The notes under the pieces were generated by a model, which was given only the letters and a program-made list of their open reading frames with translations, ran no database searches and was not told the origin of the DNA. Below are positions 8,662 through 17,191 of a DNA stretch of 35,096 nt, piece after piece. A program made the translations under genes and the position numbers. Each line of letters opens with the position of its first letter. Position 1 is the stretch's first letter. The DNA is from Streptomyces soli (GTDB taxonomy: Bacteria > Actinomycetota > Actinomycetes > Streptomycetales > Streptomycetaceae): the NCBI RefSeq assembly GCF_003999195.1, contig NZ_RJVR01000098.1:1-35096 (forward strand). The letters are read 5' to 3'.

Positions 8662-10023
8662 TCAGCCCCTGATGATTGCCAGGACCTCGTCGCGGATGCG
8701 GGCGACGGTGTCGGCGTCGCGGGCTTCGACGTTGAGGCGGAGGAGGGGTTCGGTGTTGGAGGGGCGGAGGTTGAACCACCAGTCGGTGGAGGTGACGGTG
8801 AGGCCGTCGAGCTCGTCGATCTGGACGTCGTCGCGGGAGGCGAAGGCCTCCTTGACGGCGGCGGCGCGGGCGGCCTGGTCGTCGACGGTGCTGTTGATCT
8901 CGCCGGAGGCGGCATAGCGATCGTATTCGGCGACGAGGGCGGAGAGGGTGCCGTCCTGGCCGCCGAGGGCGGCGAGGACGTGGAGGGCTGCGAGCATGCC
9001 GGTGTCGGCGTTCCAGAAGTCGCGGAAGTAGTAGTGGGCGGAGTGCTCACCGCCGAAGACGGCGCCGGTGCGGGCCATCTCCTGCTTGATGAAGGAGTGG
9101 CCGACGCGGGTGCGGACCGGCGTGCCCCCGTGCTCCTTGACGACCTCCGGGACGGACCAGGAGGTGATCAGGTTGTGGATGACGACGGAGCCGGGGTGCT
9201 TGGCCAGCTCACGAGCGGCGACCAGGGCGGTGATGGCCGAGGGCGACACGGGCTCGCCGCGCTCGTCGACGACGAAGCAGCGGTCGGCGTCGCCGTCGAA
9301 GGCGAGGCCGATGTCGGCGCCGGTCTCGCGGACCTTGGCCTGGAGGTCGACGATGTTCTTGGGGTCGAGGGGGTTGGCCTCGTGGTTGGGGAAGGTGCCG
9401 TCGAGCTCGAAGTACATCGGTACGAGATCGATCGGCAGGCCGTCGAAGACGGTGGGCACGGTGTGGCCACCCATGCCGTTGCCGGCGTCGACGACGACTT
9501 TGAGTGGCCGGATCGAGCTCAGGTCGACGAGGTTGCGCAGGTAGGCGGCGTAGTCGGCGAGGACGTCCCGCTGCACGATCTCGCCGGGGGCGGCCGAGGT
9601 CTCCGGGAGGCCGCCGGCGTCCCGCCACTGCTCGACGAGGGCGCGGATGTCCGCGAGCCCGGTGTCCTGGCCAACCGGGGAGGCACCCTTACGGCACATC
9701 TTGATGCCGTTGTACTGCGCCGGGTTGTGGCTGGCGGTGAACATGGCGCCGGGCTGGTCGAACTTGCCGCTCGCGAAGTACAGCTCGTCCGTTGAGCACA
9801 GCCCGATCTCTGTCACCTGCGCACCGCGCGAGGCCGCGCCGCGCGCGAAGGCCCGCGAGAGGCCCGGGGACGAGGGCCGCATGTCGTGGCCGACGACGAT
9901 GGCCTCGGCTTCGGTCACGGTGGCGAAGGCGGCGCCGAAGAGCTCGGCGAGCGACTCGTTCAACTGATCCGGGACGACTCCCCGGACGTCGTACGCCTTC
10001 ACGATCTGGGAGAGGTCGGTCAC
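8662..10023 (-). CDS. manB: Phosphomannomutase / phosphoglucomutase
   Basis: Encodes 453 residues of the alpha-D-phosphohexomutase superfamily. It converts mannose-6-phosphate to mannose-1-phosphate and possibly the glucose equivalents. All four signature loops are present: phosphoserine loop TASHNP (Ser98) at 96-101, metal loop DGDADR at 243-248, sugar loop GGEHSAHYYFRD near 324-335, and phosphate loop RPSNTEP at 420-426. I chose the GTG at 10023, which GTGGAG precedes by 6 nt, over an in-frame GTG at 10035 with no site. A strong hairpin follows the stop. It is the positional equivalent of mycobacterial manB (Rv3257c). Confidence 0.97.
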   Translation of the reverse strand: MTDLSQIVKAYDVRGVVPDQLNESLAELFGAAFATVTEAEAIVVGHDMRPSSPGLSRAFARGAASRGAQVTEIGLCSTDELYFASGKFDQPGAMFTASHNPAQYNGIKMCRKGASPVGQDTGLADIRALVEQWRDAGGLPETSAAPGEIVQRDVLADYAAYLRNLVDLSSIRPLKVVVDAGNGMGGHTVPTVFDGLPIDLVPMYFELDGTFPNHEANPLDPKNIVDLQAKVRETGADIGLAFDGDADRCFVVDERGEPVSPSAITALVAARELAKHPGSVVIHNLITSWSVPEVVKEHGGTPVRTRVGHSFIKQEMARTGAVFGGEHSAHYYFRDFWNADTGMLAALHVLAALGGQDGTLSALVAEYDRYAASGEINSTVDDQAARAAAVKEAFASRDDVQIDELDGLTVTSTDWWFNLRPSNTEPLLRLNVEARDADTVARIRDEVLAIIRG

Positions 10024-10165
10024 GGCGTGCTCCACTCTGAATCATGACTGGGTCTGACTACGTATACCGTCTGACGGTCAACCTACCCGCCGTCCATTGA
10101 ACGACGGATGAGGGTCCCCAGCACTTCTCAGGATCGGGCTCAGGATTCCGGGTTCAAGATCCGGT

Positions 10166-10540
10166 TCAGGATTCCGGCGAGCGCAGGACCCGCAGATGTC
10201 CCCGGCGCGCGCTCGCCATCGGGTCGGCGTCCCGGCCGCCCTGCCCCGAGGTGTCCGGCCGGGCCGGGGGGCGGGCTGCCTCACGGACGGCGTTGGCGAG
10301 CGCCTCGAGGTCGTCGCTGCTGGGGCGGGGCGGGCCCGAGTCCGTGGCGAGGCGTACGACCTCCCAGCCGCGCGGGGCGGTGAGGCGGTTGGAGTGCTCG
10401 GAGCAGAGGTCGTAGCAGTGGGGCTCGGCGTAGGTCGCGAGGGGGCCGAGAACGGCCGTGGAGTCCGCGTAGACGTACGTCAGCGTCGCGACGGCGGGAC
10501 GGCCACACGCGGTGCGCGAACAGCGACGTACAAGGCTCAC
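10166..10540 (-). CDS. DUF3499 family zinc-ribbon-like protein
   Basis: Encodes 124 residues beginning MSLVRRCSRTACGRPAVATL. Cys7 and Cys12 together with His41, Cys42, Cys46 and His49 in EPHCYDLCSEHSNRL form a probable metal-binding centre. The first ~65 residues are the conserved DUF3499 core. The rest (SGPPRPSSDDLEALANAVRE onward) is a variable Pro/Ala/Arg tail. Function is unknown; the family is actinobacterial and sits between manB and the metallopeptidase gene here and in mycobacteria. The GTG start is set by the family N-terminus and by a TACCGT box 8 nt before it; an open frame reaches 65 codons upstream but looks non-coding. Confidence 0.88.
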   Translation of the reverse strand: MSLVRRCSRTACGRPAVATLTYVYADSTAVLGPLATYAEPHCYDLCSEHSNRLTAPRGWEVVRLATDSGPPRPSSDDLEALANAVREAARPPARPDTSGQGGRDADPMASARRGHLRVLRSPES

Positions 10541-10548
10541 GACGTTGG

Positions 10549-10554
10549 ACGGTA
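10549..10554 (-). promoter_or_regulatory. -10-like box, probable leaderless DUF3499 message
   Basis: On the minus strand TACCGT is followed by 8 nt and the GTG start, with no Shine-Dalgarno in between. This spacing is that of leaderless actinobacterial promoters. Confidence 0.45.
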
Positions 10555-10866
10555 CCGCACTCTTGAGCGGGCCGCGACGACTCTGCACGACCTCACTCCG
10601 TCGTGTCGTCCCGGTTCGCCGGGATCGTCTGACCTGTGGTTGAGCGGCCTGACCAGGAGGGACCGGATACCGCCGGACGCGGTGCAGGGTGGGGTACCGG
10701 AGGCGGTCGTGACCGAAGGGTTCAAATGCTGTCATTTGCGGTCGGAGCGGTGGTCAGGAGGAGGAAGCCATCCGTACGCGACCGGTCACGGACCGGGCGT
10801 TCCGTGACATCACAGTCGATGTGCTGACAGGACGTGCGGCACGGCATGGGTGGGCGCCGGGACGGA

Positions 10867-10872
10867 TACGCT
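10867..10872 (+). promoter_or_regulatory. -10-like box before the zincin-like gene
   Basis: TACGCT lies 8 nt before the ATG at 10881 (5 nt before a GTG at 10878). The GAGG in between is too close to the ATG for normal ribosome binding, so a leaderless or near-leaderless message is likely. Confidence 0.45.
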
Positions 10873-10880
10873 CTGAGGTG

Positions 10881-11345
10881 ATGGACACCCCCGCACTTCC
10901 TCCGCCCGCACGCCGGCAGCGCCGACGCGACCGCCATGGACGCGGCATGCGCGGCCCGATCGCGCCCCCGCAGGTGCCGCTCGCGCTGAGCCGCGCGGAT
11001 GCGTTCGACGATCTCGTACGGGACGCGGCGGACCGCCTGGAGCGGCGGTGGCCGCAGCTCGCGGATGTGGAGTTCGCAGTGCAGGAGGTGCCGTGGCCGC
11101 TGGACGCCGCCGCCGAGGCCGCGGCGGGGGGTGAGATCTCGGACGACAGCGTGCCGCTGGGCAAGCTCATGAACGCGCGGAAGGGCTCGCCGAACCGGAT
11201 CGTGGTCTACCGGCGGCCGGTGGAGATCCGGGCCAAGAGCCGTGAGGAGCGGGCGCTGCTCGTTCACGAGGTGGTCGTGGAGCAGGTGGCCGAGCTGCTC
11301 GGGCTGTCGCCGGAGAACGTGGATCCGCGGTACGGGGAGGACTAG
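10881..11345 (+). CDS. Zincin-like metallopeptidase family protein with degenerate active site
   Basis: Encodes 154 residues. The first ~30 are basic and disordered (RRQRRRDRHGRGMRGPIAPP). The rest matches the small minimal-zincin family found next to whiB in actinobacteria (Rv3259-like position). The catalytic region reads LVHEVVVEQVAELLGLSPEN (residues 127-146): the His-Glu pair is kept, but the second His of HExxH is Val, with Glu and Gln following. The enzyme may bind metal through other residues or be inactive. The protein ends VDPRYGED. It is divergent from the DUF3499 gene, with 340 bp between the start codons; that interval holds both -10-like boxes. Confidence 0.85.
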   Translation: MDTPALPPPARRQRRRDRHGRGMRGPIAPPQVPLALSRADAFDDLVRDAADRLERRWPQLADVEFAVQEVPWPLDAAAEAAAGGEISDDSVPLGKLMNARKGSPNRIVVYRRPVEIRAKSREERALLVHEVVVEQVAELLGLSPENVDPRYGED

Positions 11346-11370
11346 CTAGGACCGGTCCGAAAACCGCGCT

Positions 11371-11393
11371 CCGCCCCGACCAGTGGGGGGCGG
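11371..11393. terminator. Hairpin between convergent genes
   Basis: CCGCCCC and GGGGCGG arms (11371-11377, 11387-11393) flank a 9-nt loop in the 53-bp gap between the zincin-like gene and the DUF5719 gene. It could serve both strands; there is no T-tract. Confidence 0.45.
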
Positions 11394-11398
11394 CCGTC

Positions 11399-12883
11399 TC
11401 AGTTGTTCAGGATTGAGAGGTTCGCCTCCGCGTCCGGCACCGCGACCAGGCCCCGGTCGTCGGGCAGGGGCTGGATGGTGAACATCGGGATGCCGTTCAG
11501 CGGCAGCGCCAGCATGCGGGAGCCGTAGACGGGCCCGCCGGAGACGTGTTCGACGGTGACCGCGTACTGGCCCTTGGCACCGGTGGGGGTGGCCGGGGTG
11601 AGGGCGGTGGTGGTGCCCGCCTTGACGGTGACGGTCTTGGTGACGGGGGTGCCGCCGCCGGTACCGGCCGAGCTGGTGATCTTGACGGTGGCGCCGGCTG
11701 CGGGGGCGGTGAGGGAGAGTGTGGAGCCCTTGGCCCGGTTGTCGGCGGCGGTGGCGCGGTCGGTGATCGCGGACGTGGCCGGGATGAACGCGGTCTCCTG
11801 GTTGGCGCCCTTGCCCCGCGTGATGCGCAGCGCCGCGACGACGGGGGCGGCGGCTTTCGGGTCGGACGGGGTCAGGACCAGGGAGCCGGTCTCGCCCTTG
11901 GTCAGGTCGGCGAGGTCGGCGGAGGCGGTCATACCGCTCTTGACGTGCAGGGTCTCGCGACCGGCGGGGGTGATGGCGCCGCTGGCGGAGAGCAGCCTGA
12001 CCTTGAGGTCGGCGTCGTCCTGACCCGTGGCGTAGGCGACCAGGCGTACGTCGGTGGCGTCGGCCGGGATGCCGGGCAGCACAACGCTGGCGGCGGGGTC
12101 GGCGGCTGCGGGGAGCCAGTCGCCGCCGGCCTTGGCGGTGGAGGCGAGGACGCTGGCGCCGACGCGGCCGGTGCGGGCGGTGACGTGGAGGGTGAGGTCC
12201 TCGGCCTTGGTCGTGGTGAGGGTGGAGAGCAGGACGGAGACGGTGGACTTCGGCGGGACGGTGATGCCGTTGCCGGTCGCGGTGGTGAGGGCGCCGTTGT
12301 TGCCGTACAGCTCCAGGTCGACGACGGCCGCGGTGTCGTCGGGGTTGGTGAGGTGTACGTAGTCCGAGCGGTCGGCGGCGGTGCTGGTGCCGGGGAACCA
12401 GAACTCGCTGTCGGGCTGGGTGCAGGCGGCGCCGAGGACGCCGCGGTCGGGCCCGGTGTCGATGACGGTGGTCTGCTGCACCGTCCAGCCGGGGGCCAGC
12501 TTGCCGTCGGCGGTGCCGAGGAGCGCGGGGGCGTCGGCGGTGTTGGCGGAGCCGGTCGCGGGCTTGCCGGGGGTGCTCAGGGGGCCGACGGCCATGGACT
12601 TGGCCTTGCCCGATGCGCCGGCGACCGGGACGAGCTTCGCGCTGCCCGCGCCGGTGGTCGACGTCGTGGTCTTCCCGATGGGCGTGAAGGACGTGTACGT
12701 CGTCGTCGCGAAGTCGGAGCCGGACGGCGACGGGCAGGTCAGCGCGGACCGCTCGACCGGCAGCGACGCAGCCTTGGCGTCGGGCGCGGGCGCCGGGGCC
12801 CCGGCGCCGGTGAGCACCGCCACGCCGGTGACGGCGGCGAGGGCTGCCGTGACGCCGAACAGGGACAGGGTGCTGCGGTTCAC
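11399..12883 (-). CDS. Secreted/anchored DUF5719 family protein
   Basis: Encodes 494 residues. An N-terminal signal or anchor (MNRSTLSLFGVTAALAAVTG) is followed by an Ala/Pro stretch. The rest is a Ser/Thr/Ala-rich beta-type extracellular region with repeated strand-turn patterns such as YVHLTNPDDTAAVVDLELYG, STVSVLLSTLTTTKAEDLTL and TLSLTAPAAGATVKITSS. This matches DUF5719, whose function is unknown. The GTG overlaps the stop of the upstream glycosyltransferase by 4 bp (GTGA), with GGGAG in front, so the two are translated together. It is probably an exported partner of that enzyme, for example in surface glycopolymer assembly; that role is inference. Confidence 0.85.
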   Translation of the reverse strand: MNRSTLSLFGVTAALAAVTGVAVLTGAGAPAPAPDAKAASLPVERSALTCPSPSGSDFATTTYTSFTPIGKTTTSTTGAGSAKLVPVAGASGKAKSMAVGPLSTPGKPATGSANTADAPALLGTADGKLAPGWTVQQTTVIDTGPDRGVLGAACTQPDSEFWFPGTSTAADRSDYVHLTNPDDTAAVVDLELYGNNGALTTATGNGITVPPKSTVSVLLSTLTTTKAEDLTLHVTARTGRVGASVLASTAKAGGDWLPAAADPAASVVLPGIPADATDVRLVAYATGQDDADLKVRLLSASGAITPAGRETLHVKSGMTASADLADLTKGETGSLVLTPSDPKAAAPVVAALRITRGKGANQETAFIPATSAITDRATAADNRAKGSTLSLTAPAAGATVKITSSAGTGGGTPVTKTVTVKAGTTTALTPATPTGAKGQYAVTVEHVSGGPVYGSRMLALPLNGIPMFTIQPLPDDRGLVAVPDAEANLSILNN

Positions 12884-15800
12884 TGCTGGTCGCTCCCGTC
12901 ACGGCGGTAGCCGTCCGCGTCGTACGTCGCCGGGTCGTAGGCCGGGTCGTACGGCTGCTGCTGGTAGTGCTGCTCGGGCTGGTGCTGGGGCTGCTGAGGC
13001 TGTTGGGTGTACGGGTCGTAGCCCTGCTGGCCGTAGCCGTAGGGGTCGACGTAGCCGTCCTGCTGGTAGTCGCCCTGCTGGTACGTGGTCGGGTCGGCGG
13101 CCGCGTACTGGTAGCCGTCCTGGTAGTCGTTCCACTGCTGGCCGTACGGGTCCTGCTGCTGCGGTACGGCCGCGTACGGGTCGGCGGCGGGCTCGTACAC
13201 CGGCTCCACGGGTGGTGCCTCGGGCTCTTCGGCGGCGGGGTCGCCGCCCTCGGCCTCGGCGGCGGCGCGCAGGCGGCGGGCGCGGCGGCCGTCGCCGGTG
13301 GCCTGCTCGGGGATGTCGGCGGTGAGGACGCCGTCGGCCTCCGGGATGTCGTCGTCGATCTCGCGGCGGCGCCCGGGCAGCGCCATGACGACCAGGACGA
13401 TCGCGAGGAAGCCCTGGATCCACAGCCACAGGACGTGGGTGAAGGGGTCCTCGTACGTCAGATCCAACTTGCCGCCCGTCGTGGGCAGTTCGAAGCCCTG
13501 GGCCCAGCCGTCGACCGTGGTGGCGGTGAGCGTCCGGCCGTCGAGGGTCGCGGTCCAGCCCGGGGCGGCGGTGTCGGCGACGCGCAGGACGCGGCCGTCG
13601 GTGCCGGCCGGGATGGTGGTGTGGGCCTCGACCTTGCCGGAGGCGACCGCCGTGCTGACGCCCGCCTTATCGACGATCGTGATGCGCGAGACGTTGTTGT
13701 CGACCCGCCACAGCGCGCTGCCGTCCGCCTGGCTGAGCCGGGACAGACCGGGGGTGCTGTCGAGGGTGCGGCTCATGGAGCGGGTGGCGTTGCCGCGTAC
13801 GAAGACGTAGCGGACCGCGTAGCCGCCGAGCTGGCCGGCCTGGTCGGCGCCGGAGCCCGCGACGAGGTTGGCGACGATCTTGCTGAGCCGGGTGTCGGCC
13901 CCGGCGGACGCGGCGAGTTCGGCGTCGCCGAGGCGGGCGCCGGCGCCGCGTACGAGGGCGTACGAGACCTTGGCGGGGGTGCCGTTGAGGACGAGGGTGC
14001 GAGGCTGGTCGCTCGTGGCGCTCTCCTCGGCCACGAAGGCTGGGACCTGGGTGGAGTCACGGCGCTCCACGGGACCGTCGGCGCCGCCGACCATCCAGCC
14101 GAAGGCGGCGTACAGCGGGGCCAGGACGGCGGCCAGGGCGACCAGGGCGGCCACCGGCTGCCGCCAGCCGAAGCCGGAGGCGGCGATGCGCTCGTTGGCA
14201 CCCTCGGCGCCGACCGCGGCGGCGGCCAGCAGCGCGAGGCCGTAGACCAGGGTGCCCGGGCCGGCCCAGGCGCTGCCGTTCTCGATGACGGCGAAGAGCA
14301 GGCCGGCCAGGGCGCAGGCCCAGGCGGTGAGGATCGCGAGCCGTCGTTCGGCGCGCAGCAGGGCGGCGAGCGCGGCCAGCACCAGTCCGACGAGCAGCAC
14401 CCCGCCCGCCGCATTGGGCCCGCCGGGGCTGAGCAGCAGCAGATCGGCACCGGTGGCGGCCTTGGCGCCGAACGGCAGCCCGGCCTCGGTCAGGAACCGC
14501 GAGGGGTGCGCGAGCAGCGTCAGCGACCACGGGGCCAGCACCAGCAGCGGGGCGCCGAGCAGGGCCACGGTGCGCAGCAGGTGCGGGACGACGAGCCGGG
14601 ATTCGCCCCGTACAACGCGCAGCACGATCACGGTCACCGACAGGGCCAGCGCGATCAGCCAGGTGATCGGCGTGAAGGCGGTGGTGATCGCGAGCAGCAG
14701 CGCGAAGGTCCAGGTGGCGCGCCAGCCGGGGCGGGCGCCCCGGTCGACCGCGTCGGCGGTGAGCTGCAGCCCTGCGGCGGACACGGCGGCCCGGGCCATC
14801 AGCGGCAGCAGGATCGCCAGGACCGCCGTGCCCAGCCGGCCGCCCGCGAGCGCGCCGGTGGCGGCGGGCAGGAAGGCGTACGCGACCGCCGCCCACGCCC
14901 GCAGCAGCCGGGACTCGACCAGCGGCCGGGAGGCGAAGTACGCGGTCAGGCCGGCCAGCGGCACCGAGGCGACGAGCAGCAGGGTCAGCGCGACCGCGGT
15001 GCTGCCGAAGAGCAGGCTCGCGAAAGCCGCGACGACGGCGATGTAGGGCGGGGCCGCCGCCGTGGAACCGGTGCCGAGCGCGTGCCAGGCGCCCAGGTAC
15101 GAGCCCCACAGGTCCGAGGCGCTGCCCGGCGCGGGCAGCAGGGCGCCGCCGGCCAGCGAGCCGCTACCGAGCAGCCCCCGGCAGGCGATCAGCGAGACCA
15201 GCAGCAGCACGGCGAAGAGCACCGGCCCGGGCTTGCGGGCGATCTTCTTCAGCAGCGCGAACTGCTCGATCTCCAGATAGTCGCCGGAGCCGTCGTCGTC
15301 GCCGGGCCCGGACTCGATCCCGCCGCCGTGCCGTCCGGCCGAGGACGCGCTGGCCTCGGCGCGGCCGGAGATGTTGCTGACGACCTGCTCAACCGTGGCC
15401 CGCACCGTCGCGCCGGGCGGCGGGAAGAACTGGCGCAGCTCGGCCGGTTCGACGGCGGGCTTGCCGCGCCGCCTGCGGGCCCCCAGGATCCGGCCGGGCC
15501 GCAGCAGCACCGACAGCAGGCCGGTGATCTCGTCGACGGCCTGGCCGGGCGCCTTGCCGACGAGGTAGGCGAGGGTGCGCAGCACCGTGCCGAGGACCAG
15601 CCGCAGCATGACGTACGGCAGTATCGGGCCACGGGTGTTGGCCAGCAGGGTGTAGACGGCGCCGGCCTTGTCGACCCGGTGCGGGTTGACGGCGAAGCGC
15701 CCGGCGCAGTCGACGGGGCGGCGTTCGCGGGAGGCGGCCTCGGCGTGCCTCAGCACGGCGTCCGGCGCGATCAGGACCGTATGGCCGGCGGACTGGGCAC

Positions 15801-16566
15801 GCCAGCAGAAGTCGACGTCGTCGCGCATGAGGGGCAGCCGGCGGTCGAAGCCGCCGAGCTCTTCCCAGACGTCACGGCGGACCAGCATGCCGGCGGAGGA
15901 CACCGACAGCACCTGGCGGACCTGGTCGTGCTGGCCCTGGTCCTGCTCCTTGCGCTCCAGGCCGGTCCAGCGGCGGCCGCTGCGGGCGATGGAGACGCCG
16001 ACTTCGAGGAGCGCGCGGCGGTCGTACCAGCTGCGCAGCTTGGGGCCGATGATCGCGGCGGAGGGCGCGTTATCGGCGACGCGCAGCAACTCGGCGAGGG
16101 CGTCCGGGGCGGGCTCGCAGTCGTCGTGGAGCAGCCACAGCCAATGCACGGGCTCGCCGTGCGGCTGCTCGGGCTGGTCGTAGACGTCGTCGTTCCAGCT
16201 GCGGCTGACCGGGTCCCAGCCGCTGCGCCGCTGGAGGTAGGGCAGTTGCTCCGGCGGTACGGGACCGGCGGCGTGGGCGGCCTCGTCGACGGCGGCTCCG
16301 AAACCGCTGCGGCGGGCGAGGTGCAGGACCCGGCTGTCGCCGAGGGATTCGACGAGCAGCCGGGCGGAGTCGTCGGCGCTGCCGGTGTCGGCGGCGATGA
16401 CGTCCTGGACCGGGCGGTCCTGGGAGAGCAGGCCCGACAGCGCGTTCGGCAGCCAGCGGGCACCGTCGTGTGCGACGAGCACCGCGGTGACGACATGGCG
16501 CGGAAACTCGGGTGTCTGCGCGGGGTATTGGGCCCCGGCGGCCCCGGCTGTGCTGTTCACGGACAT
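12880..16566 (-). CDS. Hybrid glycosyltransferase: GT2 domain fused to a polytopic GT-C-like half with Gln/Tyr-rich tail
   Basis: Encodes 1228 residues. Residues 25-270 are a GT2 domain: VVTAVLVAHDGARWL, the acidic LLHDDCEPAPDAL (145-157) and GGFDRRLPLMRDDVDFCWR (238-256). A linker with a basic patch follows. About ten to twelve membrane segments lie at 447-825. An extracellular domain spans about 828-1040 and includes GGYAVRYVFVRGN and APGWTATLDG, reminiscent of the outer domains of GT-C arabinosyl/mannosyl transferases. A last membrane segment lies at 1043-1063. The cytoplasmic tail ends in 108 residues with about 25 Gln and 18 Tyr. The ATG lacks a strong Shine-Dalgarno; a GTG 22 codons upstream is an alternative. 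Sugar and acceptor are unknown. Confidence 0.85.
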   Translation of the reverse strand: MSVNSTAGAAGAQYPAQTPEFPRHVVTAVLVAHDGARWLPNALSGLLSQDRPVQDVIAADTGSADDSARLLVESLGDSRVLHLARRSGFGAAVDEAAHAAGPVPPEQLPYLQRRSGWDPVSRSWNDDVYDQPEQPHGEPVHWLWLLHDDCEPAPDALAELLRVADNAPSAAIIGPKLRSWYDRRALLEVGVSIARSGRRWTGLERKEQDQGQHDQVRQVLSVSSAGMLVRRDVWEELGGFDRRLPLMRDDVDFCWRAQSAGHTVLIAPDAVLRHAEAASRERRPVDCAGRFAVNPHRVDKAGAVYTLLANTRGPILPYVMLRLVLGTVLRTLAYLVGKAPGQAVDEITGLLSVLLRPGRILGARRRRGKPAVEPAELRQFFPPPGATVRATVEQVVSNISGRAEASASSAGRHGGGIESGPGDDDGSGDYLEIEQFALLKKIARKPGPVLFAVLLLVSLIACRGLLGSGSLAGGALLPAPGSASDLWGSYLGAWHALGTGSTAAAPPYIAVVAAFASLLFGSTAVALTLLLVASVPLAGLTAYFASRPLVESRLLRAWAAVAYAFLPAATGALAGGRLGTAVLAILLPLMARAAVSAAGLQLTADAVDRGARPGWRATWTFALLLAITTAFTPITWLIALALSVTVIVLRVVRGESRLVVPHLLRTVALLGAPLLVLAPWSLTLLAHPSRFLTEAGLPFGAKAATGADLLLLSPGGPNAAGGVLLVGLVLAALAALLRAERRLAILTAWACALAGLLFAVIENGSAWAGPGTLVYGLALLAAAAVGAEGANERIAASGFGWRQPVAALVALAAVLAPLYAAFGWMVGGADGPVERRDSTQVPAFVAEESATSDQPRTLVLNGTPAKVSYALVRGAGARLGDAELAASAGADTRLSKIVANLVAGSGADQAGQLGGYAVRYVFVRGNATRSMSRTLDSTPGLSRLSQADGSALWRVDNNVSRITIVDKAGVSTAVASGKVEAHTTIPAGTDGRVLRVADTAAPGWTATLDGRTLTATTVDGWAQGFELPTTGGKLDLTYEDPFTHVLWLWIQGFLAIVLVVMALPGRRREIDDDIPEADGVLTADIPEQATGDGRRARRLRAAAEAEGGDPAAEEPEAPPVEPVYEPAADPYAAVPQQQDPYGQQWNDYQDGYQYAAADPTTYQQGDYQQDGYVDPYGYGQQGYDPYTQQPQQPQHQPEQHYQQQPYDPAYDPATYDADGYRRDGSDQQ

Positions 16567-16628
16567 CGAGGTTCGGGCCCCGGTTCGCTGGGTGCGGTGG
16601 ACGCCTGCGGCGTCTCGGTCGGGGCCCC

Positions 16629-16634
16629 ACACTA
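16629..16634 (-). promoter_or_regulatory. Candidate -10 box for the hybrid glycosyltransferase operon
   Basis: TAGTGT on the minus strand lies 62 nt before the chosen ATG in the 121-bp gap after whiB. It would give a leader of roughly 55 nt. No good -35 is seen. Confidence 0.3.
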
Positions 16635-16687
16635 ACGGCTCACGGTAAGCCGACTTCCGCGTACCGTCCCTCGTACTGTCTCGGCAC

Positions 16688-16957
16688 TTACACGACGCCC
16701 TTCTTCAGGCGGCGGCGCTCGCGTTCTGACAGGCCGCCCCAGATACCGAAGCGCTCGTCGTTGTTGAGTGCGTACTCAAGGCAGTCGGAGCGGACTTCGC
16801 AGGCGAGACAGACCTTCTTGGCCTCGCGGGTGGAGCCACCCTTCTCGGGGAAGAACGATTCGGGATCGGTCTGCGCGCACAGCGCGCGCTCCTGCCACCC
16901 GAGCTCCTCGTCGGCTTCGCCCTCCTCGGCCAGCAACAGCTGGAACAGCTCGGTCAT
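16688..16957 (-). CDS. whiB: Sporulation transcription factor WhiB
   Basis: Encodes 89 residues. This is the founding Wbl protein: it binds a [4Fe-4S] cluster and, with WhiA, controls the switch from aerial growth to sporulation septation. Cluster cysteines are Cys27, Cys50, Cys53 and Cys59 (ALCAQTDPESFFPEKGG, then CLACEVRSDC). The turn GIWGG at 71-75 precedes the basic DNA-binding tail SERERRRLKKGVV. From memory the sequence nearly matches S. coelicolor WhiB (SCO3034) apart from a small change near residues 5-15. GAGGGG lies 6 nt before the ATG; the open frame extends 34 codons upstream through the promoter and is not used. A promoter and a BldD-like site lie upstream. Confidence 0.97.
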   Translation of the reverse strand: MTELFQLLLAEEGEADEELGWQERALCAQTDPESFFPEKGGSTREAKKVCLACEVRSDCLEYALNNDERFGIWGGLSERERRRLKKGVV

Positions 16958-16994
16958 GCGCGCCCCTCGTCTGTTTTTGCGTCCCCGTGATGTT

Positions 16995-17012
16995 GCCGTT
17001 ACCGATAACGGC
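16995..17012. repeat. Inverted repeat GCCGTTA-N4-TAACGGC in the whiB leader
   Basis: Exact 7-bp arms lie 38-55 bp before the whiB start, within the predicted untranslated leader. It could be an operator for a dimeric regulator or an RNA hairpin. Confidence 0.55.
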
Positions 17013-17029
17013 TTAACGACACGAGTGAA

Positions 17030-17059
17030 ATTACAAGTGTGCCGATACGGGCCAGTCAA
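17030..17059 (-). promoter_or_regulatory. Candidate vegetative-type whiB promoter
   Basis: TTGACT (17059-17054) and TGTAAT (17035-17030), read on the minus strand with an 18-bp spacer, resemble an HrdB-type promoter. The predicted start is about 65 nt before the whiB ATG. Confidence 0.5.
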
Positions 17060-17191
17060 GCCGAGATCTGCTATTGGGCCCGTTATTCACCCTGCGGAAC
17101 CAAGCACTGACAGAAAGTGTTCAAATCAGCCCAAAGGACCACATACGTCAACCGCGCGACGTCGCCCGACAACTGTCCCCGAGGGAGGGGC

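Noticed and set aside
7153..9795. Plus-strand ORF of 880 codons across SIS, trm112 and manB
   Set aside because: It crosses three well-supported minus-strand genes and a terminator hairpin; no domain visible.
12967..16635. Plus-strand ORF of 1222 codons opposite the hybrid glycosyltransferase
   Set aside because: Antisense shadow: Gly/Gln/Arg-rich, no recognisable motif, while the minus strand has GT2 motifs and membrane segments.
16958..17059. Upstream extension of WhiB by 34 residues
   Set aside because: It begins with TTG inside the promoter, and MTELFQLLL with GAGGGG in front matches the known WhiB start.
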